Positions 1 through 8,061 of a stretch of DNA of 39,477 nucleotides are shown here, in pieces (within the stretch, counting starts at the first letter, position 1; the number at the start of each line of letters is the position of its first letter). Both the position numbers and the translations under genes were made by a program. Source of the stretch: Streptomyces inhibens (lineage in GTDB: Bacteria > Actinomycetota > Actinomycetes > Streptomycetales > Streptomycetaceae); the NCBI RefSeq assembly GCF_003389455.1, contig NZ_QUAC01000125.1, forward strand, positions 21,874 through 61,350, in the 5' to 3' direction. Below the pieces are notes generated by a model. It was given only the letters and a program-made list of their open reading frames with translations, made no database searches and was not told the origin of the DNA.

Positions 1-2128
1 ACCAGTTGGCGCCGCCCAGCATGTGCATCAGGGCGGGCACCAGCAGCGTACGCAGGACGAAGGCGTCCAGGGCGACGGCGGAGGCCAGGCCGATGCCGAA
101 CATCGCGATGGTCCGGTCGCCGCTGAGGATGAACGCCGCGAAGACCGCGATCATGATGACCGCCGCCGAGTTGATCACCCGGCTGGTCTCGGCGAGTCCG
201 ACCCGTACCGCCCGGCAGTTGTCCCGTGTCAGCTGCCACTCCTCGTACATCCGGCTGACCAGGAAGACCTGGTAGTCCATGGACAGTCCGAAGAGCACCG
301 ACACCATGATGACCGGCAGGAACGGTTCGATCGGGCCGGCGCTGCCCAGCCCCAGCAGCTCACTGCCCCACCCCCACTGGAAGATCGCGGTGACGATCCC
401 GAAGGAGGAGGCGACCGCCGTGACATTCATCAGCGCGGCCTTGAGGGGGATGCCGATGCTGCGGAAGGCGAGCAGCAGCAGGAGCGAGCCGAACGCGATG
501 ACGACGCCGATGAAGAGCGGCAGCTTGCCGACGATGACGGACGCGAAGTCGTCGTAGCTCGCGGTGACGCCGCCGACCCGCACCTGCATCGTGGTCTGCC
601 CCTCGGCGGCCGGCAGTACGTCCGTACGCAGCCGTGCCACCAGGTCGGAGGTCTGCCGGGACTGCGGTGAGCTGGTGGGTACCACCGTGATCACGCCGGT
701 GCCGCGGCTGCCGTTGAACTCGGGGCCGCTGACCTGGGCGACGCCGGGCGTGTGCCGCAGCCGGTCGGGCAGTTTGTCGAAGGCGAGCCGGTCCTTGGCC
801 CCGTCGAGGGTGCCGACGAGCGTCAGCGGCCCGTTGAAGCCGGGCCCGAAGCCGCCCCCGTGGCCGGCGCCGGCCCCGCCGCCGGCCAGCAGGTCGTAGG
901 CCTTGCGGCTGGTCGAGGTGGCGGGGTTGTTGCCCTGGTCGGAGGTGCCCAGGTGGAGGCCGAAGGTGGGCAGTGCGAGCACGATCATGACGGCGGCCGC
1001 GGCCATGCCCAGCAGTTTGGGGTGCCGCTCGACGAAGCCCGACCAGCGGGCGGCGATACCGGTGGGCCGCTCGCGCCGCGGTCCGTGCTCGGCCAGCTGC
1101 CGGCGCTCGCGGCGGCCGAGCGCCCGTGTCCCGATCAGCCCGAGCAGCGCCGGCAGCAGGGTGATGGAGGCGGCCACGGTCAGGACGACGGTGAGCGAGG
1201 CGGCGAGGGCGACGCCGTTGAGGAAGCTCAGCCGCAGGATCAGCATGCCGAGCAGCGCGATACAGACGGTGGCCCCGGCGAAGACGACCGCGCGCCCGGA
1301 CACCGTTACCGCGCGGGTGGCGGCCTCGTCGACGGTAAGGCCCGCTCGAAGGCCCTTGCGGTGCCGGGTGACGATGAACAGCGCATAGTCGATGCCGACG
1401 CCGAGGCCGATCAGCATGCCCAGCATCGGGGCGAAGTCGGCGACGGTCATGGCGTGGCTGAGCAGCGTGATGCCGGCGGAGGCGGTGCCGACGGCGGCGA
1501 CCGCGGTGATGATCGGCAGGAAGGTCGCGGCGAGCGACCCGAAGGCGAGGAAGAGCACCACGGCCGCGGCGCACAGTCCGATGATTTCCGGGAGCTGGGC
1601 CCGTGGTGCCTCGGTCAGCGCGATCCCGGCGCCGCCCAGCTCGACCTGGAGCCCGTCGCCGGCAGCGGCCCGCGCGGTGTCGACGACCTTGTGGACCTGG
1701 GCCGGGTCCAGTTCGTCGGTGGGCCGGTCGAAGACGACGGAGGCGTAGGCGGTGTGCCCGTCCTTGCTGATCTGCCGCCCGCCCTGCGCTCCGTCGGCCT
1801 GCTTGCCGTACGGGCTCTGCACCTCGGAGACGCCGGGCAGCTCGGCGACCTTCGCCAGCGTGCGCGACATGGTCTTCTCGACCGCGGCGGCCCGCACGGT
1901 GCCGGACTCCGTGTGCCACACGATGCTGTCGCTGTCCCCGGACCGGCCGGGGAAGGCCTGCGCCATCTGGGCCGAGGCCTGCCCGGATTCGGTCCCGGGA
2001 ACCTCGTAGTTGTTCGAGTACGCGGAACCGGCGACCCCCGCGGCGACGGCGACCCCCGCGAAAGCGGCGAGCCAGAGGACGATCACCACGATGCGGCGCC
2101 TGAGACACCACCGAGCCAGAGCGGTCAC
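1..2128 (-). CDS. MMPL-family transporter (RND superfamily), 3' end cut by window
   Basis: Membrane exporter of the MmpL/RND type, which moves lipids or small hydrophobic molecules out of the cell. About 709 residues are visible from a GTG start at 2128 (MTALARWCLRRR, then a first membrane helix). The layout is the usual twofold repeat: helix, soluble domain starting near residue 35 (YSNNYEVPGTESGQA), a cluster of helices containing GLGVGIDYALFIVTRHR, a second soluble domain (residues roughly 400-530), and a second helix cluster containing GLSMDYQVFLVSRMYEE. The two G-x-D-Y motifs carry the Asp/Tyr typical of MMPL proton relays. The C-terminal helix and stop lie outside the window. A candidate operator lies upstream. 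The substrate cannot be told from sequence. The family call is firm. Confidence 0.93.
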   Translation of the reverse strand, partial: MTALARWCLRRRIVVIVLWLAAFAGVAVAAGVAGSAYSNNYEVPGTESGQASAQMAQAFPGRSGDSDSIVWHTESGTVRAAAVEKTMSRTLAKVAELPGVSEVQSPYGKQADGAQGGRQISKDGHTAYASVVFDRPTDELDPAQVHKVVDTARAAAGDGLQVELGGAGIALTEAPRAQLPEIIGLCAAAVVLFLAFGSLAATFLPIITAVAAVGTASAGITLLSHAMTVADFAPMLGMLIGLGVGIDYALFIVTRHRKGLRAGLTVDEAATRAVTVSGRAVVFAGATVCIALLGMLILRLSFLNGVALAASLTVVLTVAASITLLPALLGLIGTRALGRRERRQLAEHGPRRERPTGIAARWSGFVERHPKLLGMAAAAVMIVLALPTFGLHLGTSDQGNNPATSTSRKAYDLLAGGGAGAGHGGGFGPGFNGPLTLVGTLDGAKDRLAFDKLPDRLRHTPGVAQVSGPEFNGSRGTGVITVVPTSSPQSRQTSDLVARLRTDVLPAAEGQTTMQVRVGGVTASYDDFASVIVGKLPLFIGVVIAFGSLLLLLAFRSIGIPLKAALMNVTAVASSFGIVTAIFQWGWGSELLGLGSAGPIEPFLPVIMVSVLFGLSMDYQVFLVSRMYEEWQLTRDNCRAVRVGLAETSRVINSAAVIMIAVFAAFILSGDRTIAMFGIGLASAVALDAFVLRTLLVPALMHMLGGANW

Positions 2129-2243
2129 GGATCTCGTCTGCTTCCCGGGTTGTGCGTCGATAACTCCCGGGGGCGGGTGGTGCCGAGCGCGGATGTACGG
2201 GTAGAAGGGGGCCCGCCGCTGCCGACGAAGGAGTGGCGGGCCC

Positions 2244-2263
2244 CTGACTGAGCAGACTGTCAG
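2244..2263. promoter_or_regulatory. Candidate TetR-type operator upstream of the MMPL gene
   Basis: A 20-bp imperfect dyad, CTGAC...GTCAG (outer 5 bp of each arm perfect, inner part weaker), lies about 116 bp upstream of the MMPL start. MMPL exporters in actinobacteria are often controlled by a local TetR repressor, but none is in the window. Inferred from symmetry only. Confidence 0.35.
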
Positions 2264-2283
2264 TCCGAAAAGATCCTTTGTCG

Positions 2284-2307
2284 CCTTTGTGGATTTCCCC
2301 ACAAAGG
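2284..2307 (-). terminator. Stem-loop downstream of the phospholipase C gene
   Basis: CCTTTGTGG (2284-2292) and CCACAAAGG (2299-2307) form a perfect 9-bp stem with a 6-nt loop, starting 43 nt beyond the phospholipase stop on the minus strand. A T-rich stretch follows in that direction (GATCTTTTCGG). It could also be a second operator for the MMPL gene, since the half-site CCTTTGT is repeated at 2275-2281. Confidence 0.5.
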
Positions 2308-2350
2308 GATGGGAAGTGGGAACTCTTCCCGCGGGCTCCGGCCCGCCGCC

Positions 2351-4462
2351 TCAGCCGGTGACCGACTCCTCGCCGTTCTCCACATGCCCCATCAGCCGGC
2401 GGTGGAAGGACGCGTCCTCGGCGACCGTGAGCGCGAGGTCGTACCAGCCGTGCGCGTCGGCGGCGGCATGCGCGACGGTGCGGGTGCTGTGGGCCTTCAC
2501 CTTCACCGTGCGCGGCGCGGTGTCCGCGTACGCGAGCGGCTTGAGGGTGCAGGTCAGATCGTGGCGGCCGTGGTTGACGACGGTCAGATGGAGCTCCCGG
2601 CGCCCGGCGTCGATCCGCGTGCTGATCTTGACGGCCGCGGCCGCGCCCTGTCCCGTACCGGCGAATTCCCGCCGGAAGCCGTTCGGCCCGGTGACCGTGA
2701 AGCGGTACGCACCGTCCTTCACCGGCACCTCCCACTCCGCCGTGCCGCGCACATCGCGGTGCTGCGGCGCGTCGAATTCCTTCGCATACGGATAGAGGGC
2801 GAGATGCGCGGAGGCCTTCCCGGCGTTGCGGACGGCCATCCGGAAGACCGAGGCGGCCGGGTCGAAGCCGCCGTCCGCGTCCGGCTGGTACGGCAGGGCC
2901 CTGGCCGGCCGGCTGCCGTGCTCCTGCTGCGGCAGCGCCTGCCGGGCCGGCGGCAGGGGCGACCACCGCCCGCTGAACGCCGGGATCTCGCCCGGCTGCC
3001 GCACCGCCGGCTGCTTGCGCCCGCGCGAGAAGTCGAAGGCGGCGGTCAGATCGCCGCAGACGGTCCGCCGCCAGGCGCTGATGTTCGGCTCCTTGATCCC
3101 CGTCCAGCGCTCCAGGAAACGATTGATCGAGGTGTGGTCGAAGACCTGCGAGCAGGCGTAGCCGCCGACCGTCCACGGCGAGATGACGATCATCGGCACC
3201 CGCATGCCCAGACCGGTCGGGCGCCCGTCCCAGAACTCCCCGTCCGTCCCGGCCGGCGGCACCGGCGGCGGCACATGGTCGAAGAAGCCGTCGTTCTCGT
3301 CGTACGTCAGGAAGAGCGCGGTGTGCCGCCAGACGTCCGGGTTCTTGCCGAGCGCGTCCAGCACCTTGTAGACGAGGGTGGCGCTCTCGACCGGCGAGGA
3401 ATCGCCGGGGTGCTCGGAGTCCGCGGCGGACGGCACGATGTACGACACCTCGGGCAGCTTGCCGCTCGCCACATCGGCGGCGAAGGCGGTCGCGGTGGTG
3501 TCCGGCTCGCCCCGCCGCAGCGCCCGCTCGAACAGGCTCCGCTCGGCGCGGCTCAGCCCCTTGACGCCCTCGTCCAGCTGCCCCTGTAGCCGCGTCCGGC
3601 CGGCCACGTCGGCGCCGGCCACCTTCCCGTAGAAGGCGGTCATGGTGTGCACCCCGTCCACCTTGGCCAGGGCCTTCTTCGCGACCGCCTTGAAGCTCGC
3701 GTAGAACTCCAGGTTGTTGTCGGTGAAGTTGTCCCACTCCTGGTAGACCCGCCAGCTGCGGCCGGCCTTCTCCAGCCGCTCGGCGTAGGTCGTCCAGGTG
3801 TAGCCGGTGTGGGTGTCCTCGTCGTACGCGTCGTTGCCCACGGCCCGCTTGCCGCCCGGCTCGAAGCCGGTCCAGCCGCTGACCAGGTGGTTGCGGTTGG
3901 GGCTGGTGGAGGAGTGGATCGAGGAGTGGTACGCGTCGCAGACGGTGAAGGTGTCCGCGAGCTCGTAGTGCAGCGGAATGTCCTTACGGTCGTAGTGCGC
4001 CATCGTGGCGGCGGTCTTGGCGGTGACCCAGTTGTTCATCCAGCCGCCGTTCCACGCCTTGGACCCGCCGTCCCAGCCGTGGTCCAGCGCCCCGATGTAC
4101 TGCAGGTCCTTGTTCTGCGCGGCGGCCGCCTCGCGCACCGAGAACGGCAGCACGGTCCCGACGCCCAGCAGCCCCGGCTGCTCGAAGACGCTCCGGCCGC
4201 CGGGCAGCTCGACCGCATTGCGGTCGGCGTAGCCGCGTACGCCGCGCAGCATCCCGAAGTAGTGGTCGAAGGAACGGTTCTCCTGCATCAGCACGACGAC
4301 ATGCTTGATGTCCTTGAGCCCGCCCTGCCCGCGCGCCGGCCGCGCCGCGTCGTCGGCCATCGCCTGCTGCAACGACGGCGGCAGCAGCGAGCCGGCCATC
4401 GCCGCACCCGCCGCGGCAGCGCCAACTCCCAGTACGCGTCTACGAGATACCTCCGGTGCCAC
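2351..4462 (-). CDS. Phosphocholine-type phospholipase C, Tat-secreted
   Basis: Secreted phosphoesterase that hydrolyses phospholipid head groups (non-hemolytic/acid-phosphatase-related phospholipase C family). 703 residues. The N-terminus SRRRVLGVG followed by an Ala/Gly-rich hydrophobic stretch and AMA is a twin-arginine signal. The catalytic domain opens with MQENRSFDHYFGMLRGVRG near residue 60, the metal-binding phosphoesterase signature, and continues through SPNRNHLVSGW, YDENDGFFDHVPPP and SPWTVGGYACSQVFDHTS. Two beta-rich DUF756-like repeats fill residues about 500-700. The GTG start has a good ribosome-binding site (ACCTCCC on the plus strand at 4468-4474). It is divergent from the chitinase gene, and no partner gene is evident. 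Such enzymes are often phosphate-regulated, but I found no convincing Pho box. Confidence 0.93.
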   Translation of the reverse strand: MAPEVSRRRVLGVGAAAAGAAMAGSLLPPSLQQAMADDAARPARGQGGLKDIKHVVVLMQENRSFDHYFGMLRGVRGYADRNAVELPGGRSVFEQPGLLGVGTVLPFSVREAAAAQNKDLQYIGALDHGWDGGSKAWNGGWMNNWVTAKTAATMAHYDRKDIPLHYELADTFTVCDAYHSSIHSSTSPNRNHLVSGWTGFEPGGKRAVGNDAYDEDTHTGYTWTTYAERLEKAGRSWRVYQEWDNFTDNNLEFYASFKAVAKKALAKVDGVHTMTAFYGKVAGADVAGRTRLQGQLDEGVKGLSRAERSLFERALRRGEPDTTATAFAADVASGKLPEVSYIVPSAADSEHPGDSSPVESATLVYKVLDALGKNPDVWRHTALFLTYDENDGFFDHVPPPVPPAGTDGEFWDGRPTGLGMRVPMIVISPWTVGGYACSQVFDHTSINRFLERWTGIKEPNISAWRRTVCGDLTAAFDFSRGRKQPAVRQPGEIPAFSGRWSPLPPARQALPQQEHGSRPARALPYQPDADGGFDPAASVFRMAVRNAGKASAHLALYPYAKEFDAPQHRDVRGTAEWEVPVKDGAYRFTVTGPNGFRREFAGTGQGAAAAVKISTRIDAGRRELHLTVVNHGRHDLTCTLKPLAYADTAPRTVKVKAHSTRTVAHAAADAHGWYDLALTVAEDASFHRRLMGHVENGEESVTG

Positions 4463-4626
4463 GCCCGACCTCCCAGTCGTCAGTCAATGGTTTGCGACCA
4501 GCCCATTGAGATGATGCGACGGGGACGGTAGCGAACTGCCGTGACGGGCGATAGGTCTCGGGGTGACAACTTTGGGAACGGTTGACGCGCGCAAGTCCCC
4601 GATACGCCCCACCTCTTGACCGACCC

Positions 4627-4642
4627 ATTGGTCTGAACCATT
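4627..4642 (+). promoter_or_regulatory. DasR-responsive element (dre-like) at the chitinase promoter
   Basis: ATTGGTCTGAACCATT is a 16-bp near-palindrome matching 12 of 16 positions of the DasR site (A-C-TGGTCTAGACCA-C-T type). It lies 75 bp upstream of the chitinase ATG and its left part could overlap a -35 element (TTGGTC at 4628). DasR, a GntR repressor released by GlcNAc-derived phosphosugars, controls Streptomyces chitinase genes. Binding here is inferred. Confidence 0.7.
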
Positions 4643-4717
4643 CTGTTGGCCCAGTAGCGGTGGCCACCGTCTCGCGCAGTTCTCCCCGTGTTCCCCCCTT
4701 CGGCACTGGAGACACGT

Positions 4718-6433
4718 ATGCCTCGCACCCCACACATCGGACGGTCCCGCCACAGACGCCTGCTCACCACGCTCCTCGCGGTCGTCGCCGTCGCGGCGGT
4801 CACCACGACCGCCTCGGCCACGCCCGCCGCAGCCACCGACGTCAACGTCGCCAAGAACGCCGGTTACGAATCCGGGCTGAGCAACTGGACCTGCTCGGCG
4901 TCGAGCGGCAGCACCGCCGCCTCCCCCGTCCACAGCGGCACCGCCGCCCTCAAGGTCACCCCCACCGCCTCGGACAACGCCACCTGCTCCCAGACCGTCG
5001 CCGTCAAGCCCGACTCGGCCTACCGGCTCAGCGCGTACGTCCAGGGCTCCTACGTCTACCTGGGCGCCTCCGGCACCGGCACCACCGACGTCTCCACCTG
5101 GACCCCGTCCGCCCCCACCTGGCAGCAGCTCACCACGAGCTTCACCACGGGCCCCCACACCACCTCCGTCACCGTCTACACCCACGGCTGGTACGCCCAA
5201 CCGCCCTACTACGCCGATGACATCAGCGTCCTCGGCCCCGACGGCGGAGGCGGCACCGACCCCGGCCCCGAGGTCCCCGCGGCCCCCGGCGGCCTGACGG
5301 CCGGCTCCGTGACGTCCTCCTCGGTCGCCCTGTCCTGGAACCCGGTCTCCGGCGCCACCGGCTACACCGTCTACCGCGACGGCGCCAAGGACCGGACCGT
5401 CAGCGGCACCTCGGCCACACTGACCGGCCTGACCCCCTCCACCACGTACCGCTTCCAGGTCTCCGCCACCAACGCGGCCGGCGAATCGGCCCGTTCGGCG
5501 GAGATCACCGCCATCACCACCCCCTCAGGCGGCGGCAGCGACCCCTCAGTCCCCCGGCACGCGGTCACCGGCTACTGGCAGAACTTCAACAACGGCGCCA
5601 CCGTCCAGAAGATCAGCGACGTACCGGGCCAGTACGACATCATCGCCGTCGCCTTCGCGGACGCCACCACCACACCCGGCGCCGTCACCTTCAACCTCGA
5701 CTCGGCCGGCCTGGGCGGCTACGCCGTCGAGCAGTTCAAGGCCGACATCAAGGCCAAGCAGGCGGCCGGCACGTCGGTCGTCATCTCCGTCGGCGGCGAA
5801 AAGGGCACCGTCTCCGTCAACGACACCACTTCGGCGAACAACTTCGCCGACAGCCTCTACACCCTCATGCAGCAGTACGGCTTCAACGGCGTCGACATCG
5901 ACCTGGAGAACGGCCTCGACCCCACCTATATGACCCAGGCACTGCGCTCGCTCTCCCAGAAGGCGGGCAGCAAGCTCGTCATCACCATGGCCCCGCAGAC
6001 CATCGACATGCAGTCCACCGCGGGCGGCTACTTCAAGACGGCGCTGAACATCAAGGACATCCTCACCGTCGTCAACACCCAGTACTACAACAGCGGTTCG
6101 ATGAACGGCTGCGACGGCAAGGTCTACTCCCAGGGCACCGTCGACTTCCTCACCGCGCTGGCCTGCATCCAGCTCGAAGGCGGCCTCGACCCCTCCCAGG
6201 TGAGCCTGGGCCTGCCCGCCTCCACCCGCGGCGCGGGCAGCGGCTATGTCGCCCCGGGCGTCGTCAACGCCGCCCTGGACTGCCTGGCCAAGGGCACCAA
6301 CTGCGGCTCCTTCAAACCGGCCCGCACCTACCCCGGCGTACGGGGCGCCATGACCTGGTCGACCAACTGGGACGCGGCGAGCGGCAACGCCTGGTCGAAC
6401 GCGGTCGGCCCGCACGTTCACGGCCTGCCGTAG
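4718..6433 (+). CDS. Secreted GH18 chitinase with CBM and fibronectin-III domains
   Basis: Extracellular chitinase cleaving beta-1,4-GlcNAc links. 571 residues from ATG 4718, chosen for the GGAG at 4708-4711 six bases upstream; the GTG at 4688 lacks one. Signal peptide about residues 1-39 (RSRHRRLL, hydrophobic core, ATPAAA). A beta-sandwich carbohydrate-binding module covers about 40-170, a Gly/Pro linker follows, then a fibronectin type III domain at about 185-270 and a GH18 barrel from about 280 to the end. The active-site motif reads YGFNGVDIDLENG: D393, D395 and catalytic acid E397 are present, but the first Asp of the usual DGxDxDxE is Asn390. The gene overlaps the convergent ATPase gene by 16 bp. 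Upstream is a DasR-like site. Confidence 0.95.
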   Translation: MPRTPHIGRSRHRRLLTTLLAVVAVAAVTTTASATPAAATDVNVAKNAGYESGLSNWTCSASSGSTAASPVHSGTAALKVTPTASDNATCSQTVAVKPDSAYRLSAYVQGSYVYLGASGTGTTDVSTWTPSAPTWQQLTTSFTTGPHTTSVTVYTHGWYAQPPYYADDISVLGPDGGGGTDPGPEVPAAPGGLTAGSVTSSSVALSWNPVSGATGYTVYRDGAKDRTVSGTSATLTGLTPSTTYRFQVSATNAAGESARSAEITAITTPSGGGSDPSVPRHAVTGYWQNFNNGATVQKISDVPGQYDIIAVAFADATTTPGAVTFNLDSAGLGGYAVEQFKADIKAKQAAGTSVVISVGGEKGTVSVNDTTSANNFADSLYTLMQQYGFNGVDIDLENGLDPTYMTQALRSLSQKAGSKLVITMAPQTIDMQSTAGGYFKTALNIKDILTVVNTQYYNSGSMNGCDGKVYSQGTVDFLTALACIQLEGGLDPSQVSLGLPASTRGAGSGYVAPGVVNAALDCLAKGTNCGSFKPARTYPGVRGAMTWSTNWDAASGNAWSNAVGPHVHGLP

Positions 6434-6849
6434 CCCTTGCCGTAACCGCGGAACGCGCACCACACGGCCTTCCCCGGAACGCGCTCGCCGACGCCCCACG
6501 CGTCGGCGAGCGCGGACACCAGCAGCAGCCCCCGCCCGGCCTCCCCCTCCGCCTCGTCGTACGGCACCGGAACCCGCGGCTCCCCGTCACCGCTGTCATG
6601 CACCTCGACGCGCACCATCCCGTCCTCTTCCAGCGACAGCCACAACCGGTAGCCACGGCCGGGCGGGACGCCGTGCAGCAGGGCATTGGTGGCCAGTTCG
6701 CTCACACACAGCAGGACGTCGTCCGCCAGGTGCTCCAGATCCCAGTCGGCAAGCGCGTTACGGGCGAACTCCCTTGCCAGCGGCACGGATCGGCGCTCGC
6801 GCCGGTAGAACGCCGTACGGGCGCAGAGTGCCTGCATCTCCTTTTGCAT
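6418..6849 (-). CDS. Anti-sigma-factor-like ATP-binding protein (HATPase_c_2), AbaA/RsbW type
   Basis: Small GHKL-fold ATPase of the RsbW/SpoIIAB-like group, which usually act as serine kinases or anti-sigma factors. 143 residues from ATG 6849 (MQKEMQALCARTAFYRR). Visible signatures are the N-box LCVSELATNALLHG (about residues 65-80), the G1 box VEVHDSGDGEP with its Asp, and the G2 region GEAGRGLLLVSALAD. The longer frame upstream, to 6993, overlaps the facing promoter and reads as non-coding. It stands head-to-head with an XRE-DUF5753 gene and a DUF397 gene, a grouping known from Streptomyces abaA/whiJ loci, which suggests one developmental or signalling unit. No sigma-factor partner is in the window. 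The 3' end overlaps the chitinase gene by 16 bp. Confidence 0.88.
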   Translation of the reverse strand: MQKEMQALCARTAFYRRERRSVPLAREFARNALADWDLEHLADDVLLCVSELATNALLHGVPPGRGYRLWLSLEEDGMVRVEVHDSGDGEPRVPVPYDEAEGEAGRGLLLVSALADAWGVGERVPGKAVWCAFRGYGKGYGRP

Positions 6850-6891
6850 GCCGCCACTGTCACAGTGAGTGACTAGACTGAGCCACAGCGT

Positions 6892-6920
6892 GAAGTCGTA
6901 CAGATGCGATGTACGACTTC
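6892..6920. promoter_or_regulatory. Long inverted repeat in the ATPase/XRE divergent promoter region
   Basis: GAAGTCGTACA (6892-6902) and TGTACGACTTC (6910-6920) are perfect 11-bp arms separated by 7 bp. A second small dyad, CACTGT-C-ACAGTG, sits at 6855-6867. Both lie in the 112 bp between the two divergent starts. The position suggests an operator for the adjacent XRE regulator. An RNA hairpin in the leader of the XRE mRNA is the alternative. Confidence 0.55.
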
Positions 6921-6961
6921 TGGCCGCATCAGACAGGCACGACGGGGGGAAGGCAAGCCGC

Positions 6962-7783
6962 ATGCACCCGGCGAAAAAACCAAAGAAGATCACTTCCTGG
7001 CATGTGATCGGCGCCCTGCTGAGTCACTTCCGGAAGGCCGCCCGCATCACCCAGCCCGGCCTGGCCGAGCGGGTCGGGCTCCACGAGGACACCATCGGCT
7101 CCATCGAGCAGGGCCGCAGACCGCTGAAGATCGACCTGGCCGAGACGTTCGATGAACTTCTGGACACCAAGGGCGCGTTGGCGATCGCGGTGAGGAAAGT
7201 ACCGGTGCGGGAGAAGCTGCCTGCGTTCGTTCAGGACTACCTTGAGTACGAAGAAGAGGCGCTGACGCTGCTGTGGTACGAGAACCAGGTTGTACCTGGG
7301 CTGCTACAGACCGAGGCATACATCCGCGCGGTCTTCCATTGCCTCTACCCTCCGATTGGCGGGGAGCAATTTGAGGAGTGGGTGACAGGTCGACTGAATC
7401 GGCAGAAGGCCCTTACCCGCAAGCCTCCCCCGATGATGAACTTCATCCTGGAGGAAGTGACCCTGCATCGGCCCGTGGGAGGAGCCGAAGTGATGCACGA
7501 GCAGATTCGACATCTGCGGCAATGTGCAGAACTCCCCTTCCTCGGGCTGCAGATCATGCCTACGAGTCGCGGGAATCACGCCGGACTTGCAGGGCCGATG
7601 ATCGTGCTGGAGACGCCCGATCACGATGATCTGGCCTACGTCGAAGGACAGTTGACCAGCTTCCTCCACGATGACCCCGATCACGTCAGTGCGCTCCAGC
7701 AGAAGTATGGAATGCTGCGCTCGCAGGCTCTTACGCCCGAGGAGACCATGAGCCTGCTGGACGATCTGCTAGGAGGGTCATGA
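6962..7783 (+). CDS. XRE-family regulator with DUF5753 (WhiJ-like)
   Basis: DNA-binding regulator of the large Streptomyces WhiJ-like family. 273 residues from ATG 6962, preceded by GGGGGAAGG (6944-6952). The helix-turn-helix is at about residues 15-70 (LLSHFRKAARITQPGLAERV, then EDTIGSIEQGRRPLK). DUF5753 fills about residues 95-265, with family hallmarks VPGLLQTEAYIRAV, RLNRQKALTRKPPP, LPFLGLQIMPT, GPMIVLETPD and DPDHVSALQQKYGMLRSQAL. Its stop overlaps the DUF397 start by 4 bp (ATGA), so the two are co-translated. The paralogue at 28895 has the same organisation. In this family the regulator is thought to be modulated by its DUF397 partner; no target can be assigned from sequence beyond the adjacent inverted repeat. 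Confidence 0.93.
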   Translation: MHPAKKPKKITSWHVIGALLSHFRKAARITQPGLAERVGLHEDTIGSIEQGRRPLKIDLAETFDELLDTKGALAIAVRKVPVREKLPAFVQDYLEYEEEALTLLWYENQVVPGLLQTEAYIRAVFHCLYPPIGGEQFEEWVTGRLNRQKALTRKPPPMMNFILEEVTLHRPVGGAEVMHEQIRHLRQCAELPFLGLQIMPTSRGNHAGLAGPMIVLETPDHDDLAYVEGQLTSFLHDDPDHVSALQQKYGMLRSQALTPEETMSLLDDLLGGS

Positions 7784-8052
7784 CCAGCGCAGCCGCCCCA
7801 CACACCTCGGACGATCTCACCTGGTTCAAGTCCAGCTACAGCAGCGACCAGGGCGGCGCCTGCATCGAGGTCGCCTACGAGTGGCGCAAGTCCAGCTACA
7901 GCGGCAGTGCGGGCGGCGACTGCGTCGAGGTCGCCACCTGCTCGTCCCCCCACGCCACCATCCACGTCCGCGACTCCAAGAACCCCGACGGCCCGGCGCT
8001 CACGCTGAGCGCCACCGCCTGGGCCGCGTTCCTCGCCGACGTCACCGCCTGA
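7780..8052 (+). CDS. DUF397 protein with a duplicated N-terminal motif
   Basis: Small partner protein of the upstream XRE regulator. 90 residues. The DUF397 signature (W-x-KSSYSG-x-GG-x-CVEVA ... VRDSK-P-GP-L ... W-x-FL) is present once in full, preceded by an extra half-copy: WFKSSYSSDQGGACIEVA at residues 14-31 and WRKSSYSGSAGGDCVEVA at 35-52. The ATG overlaps the XRE stop (ATGA). DUF397 proteins lie next to XRE-DUF5753 genes throughout Streptomyces and have been proposed to relieve repression by WhiJ-type regulators, somewhat like an antitoxin pair. The biochemical role is unknown. Confidence 0.92.
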   Translation: MTSAAAPHTSDDLTWFKSSYSSDQGGACIEVAYEWRKSSYSGSAGGDCVEVATCSSPHATIHVRDSKNPDGPALTLSATAWAAFLADVTA

Positions 8053-8061
8053 CCGGCGCCG

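Noticed and set aside
360..3737. Very long minus-strand open frame, more than 1100 codons, Arg/Gly-rich
   Set aside because: It crosses two well-supported genes (MMPL and phospholipase C) in another frame and has no recognisable domain. A GC-bias artefact.
4463..4600. Pho box upstream of the phospholipase C gene
   Set aside because: Only loose GTTCCC/TGTCACC-like words; the 11-bp direct-repeat pattern of PhoP sites is not met.
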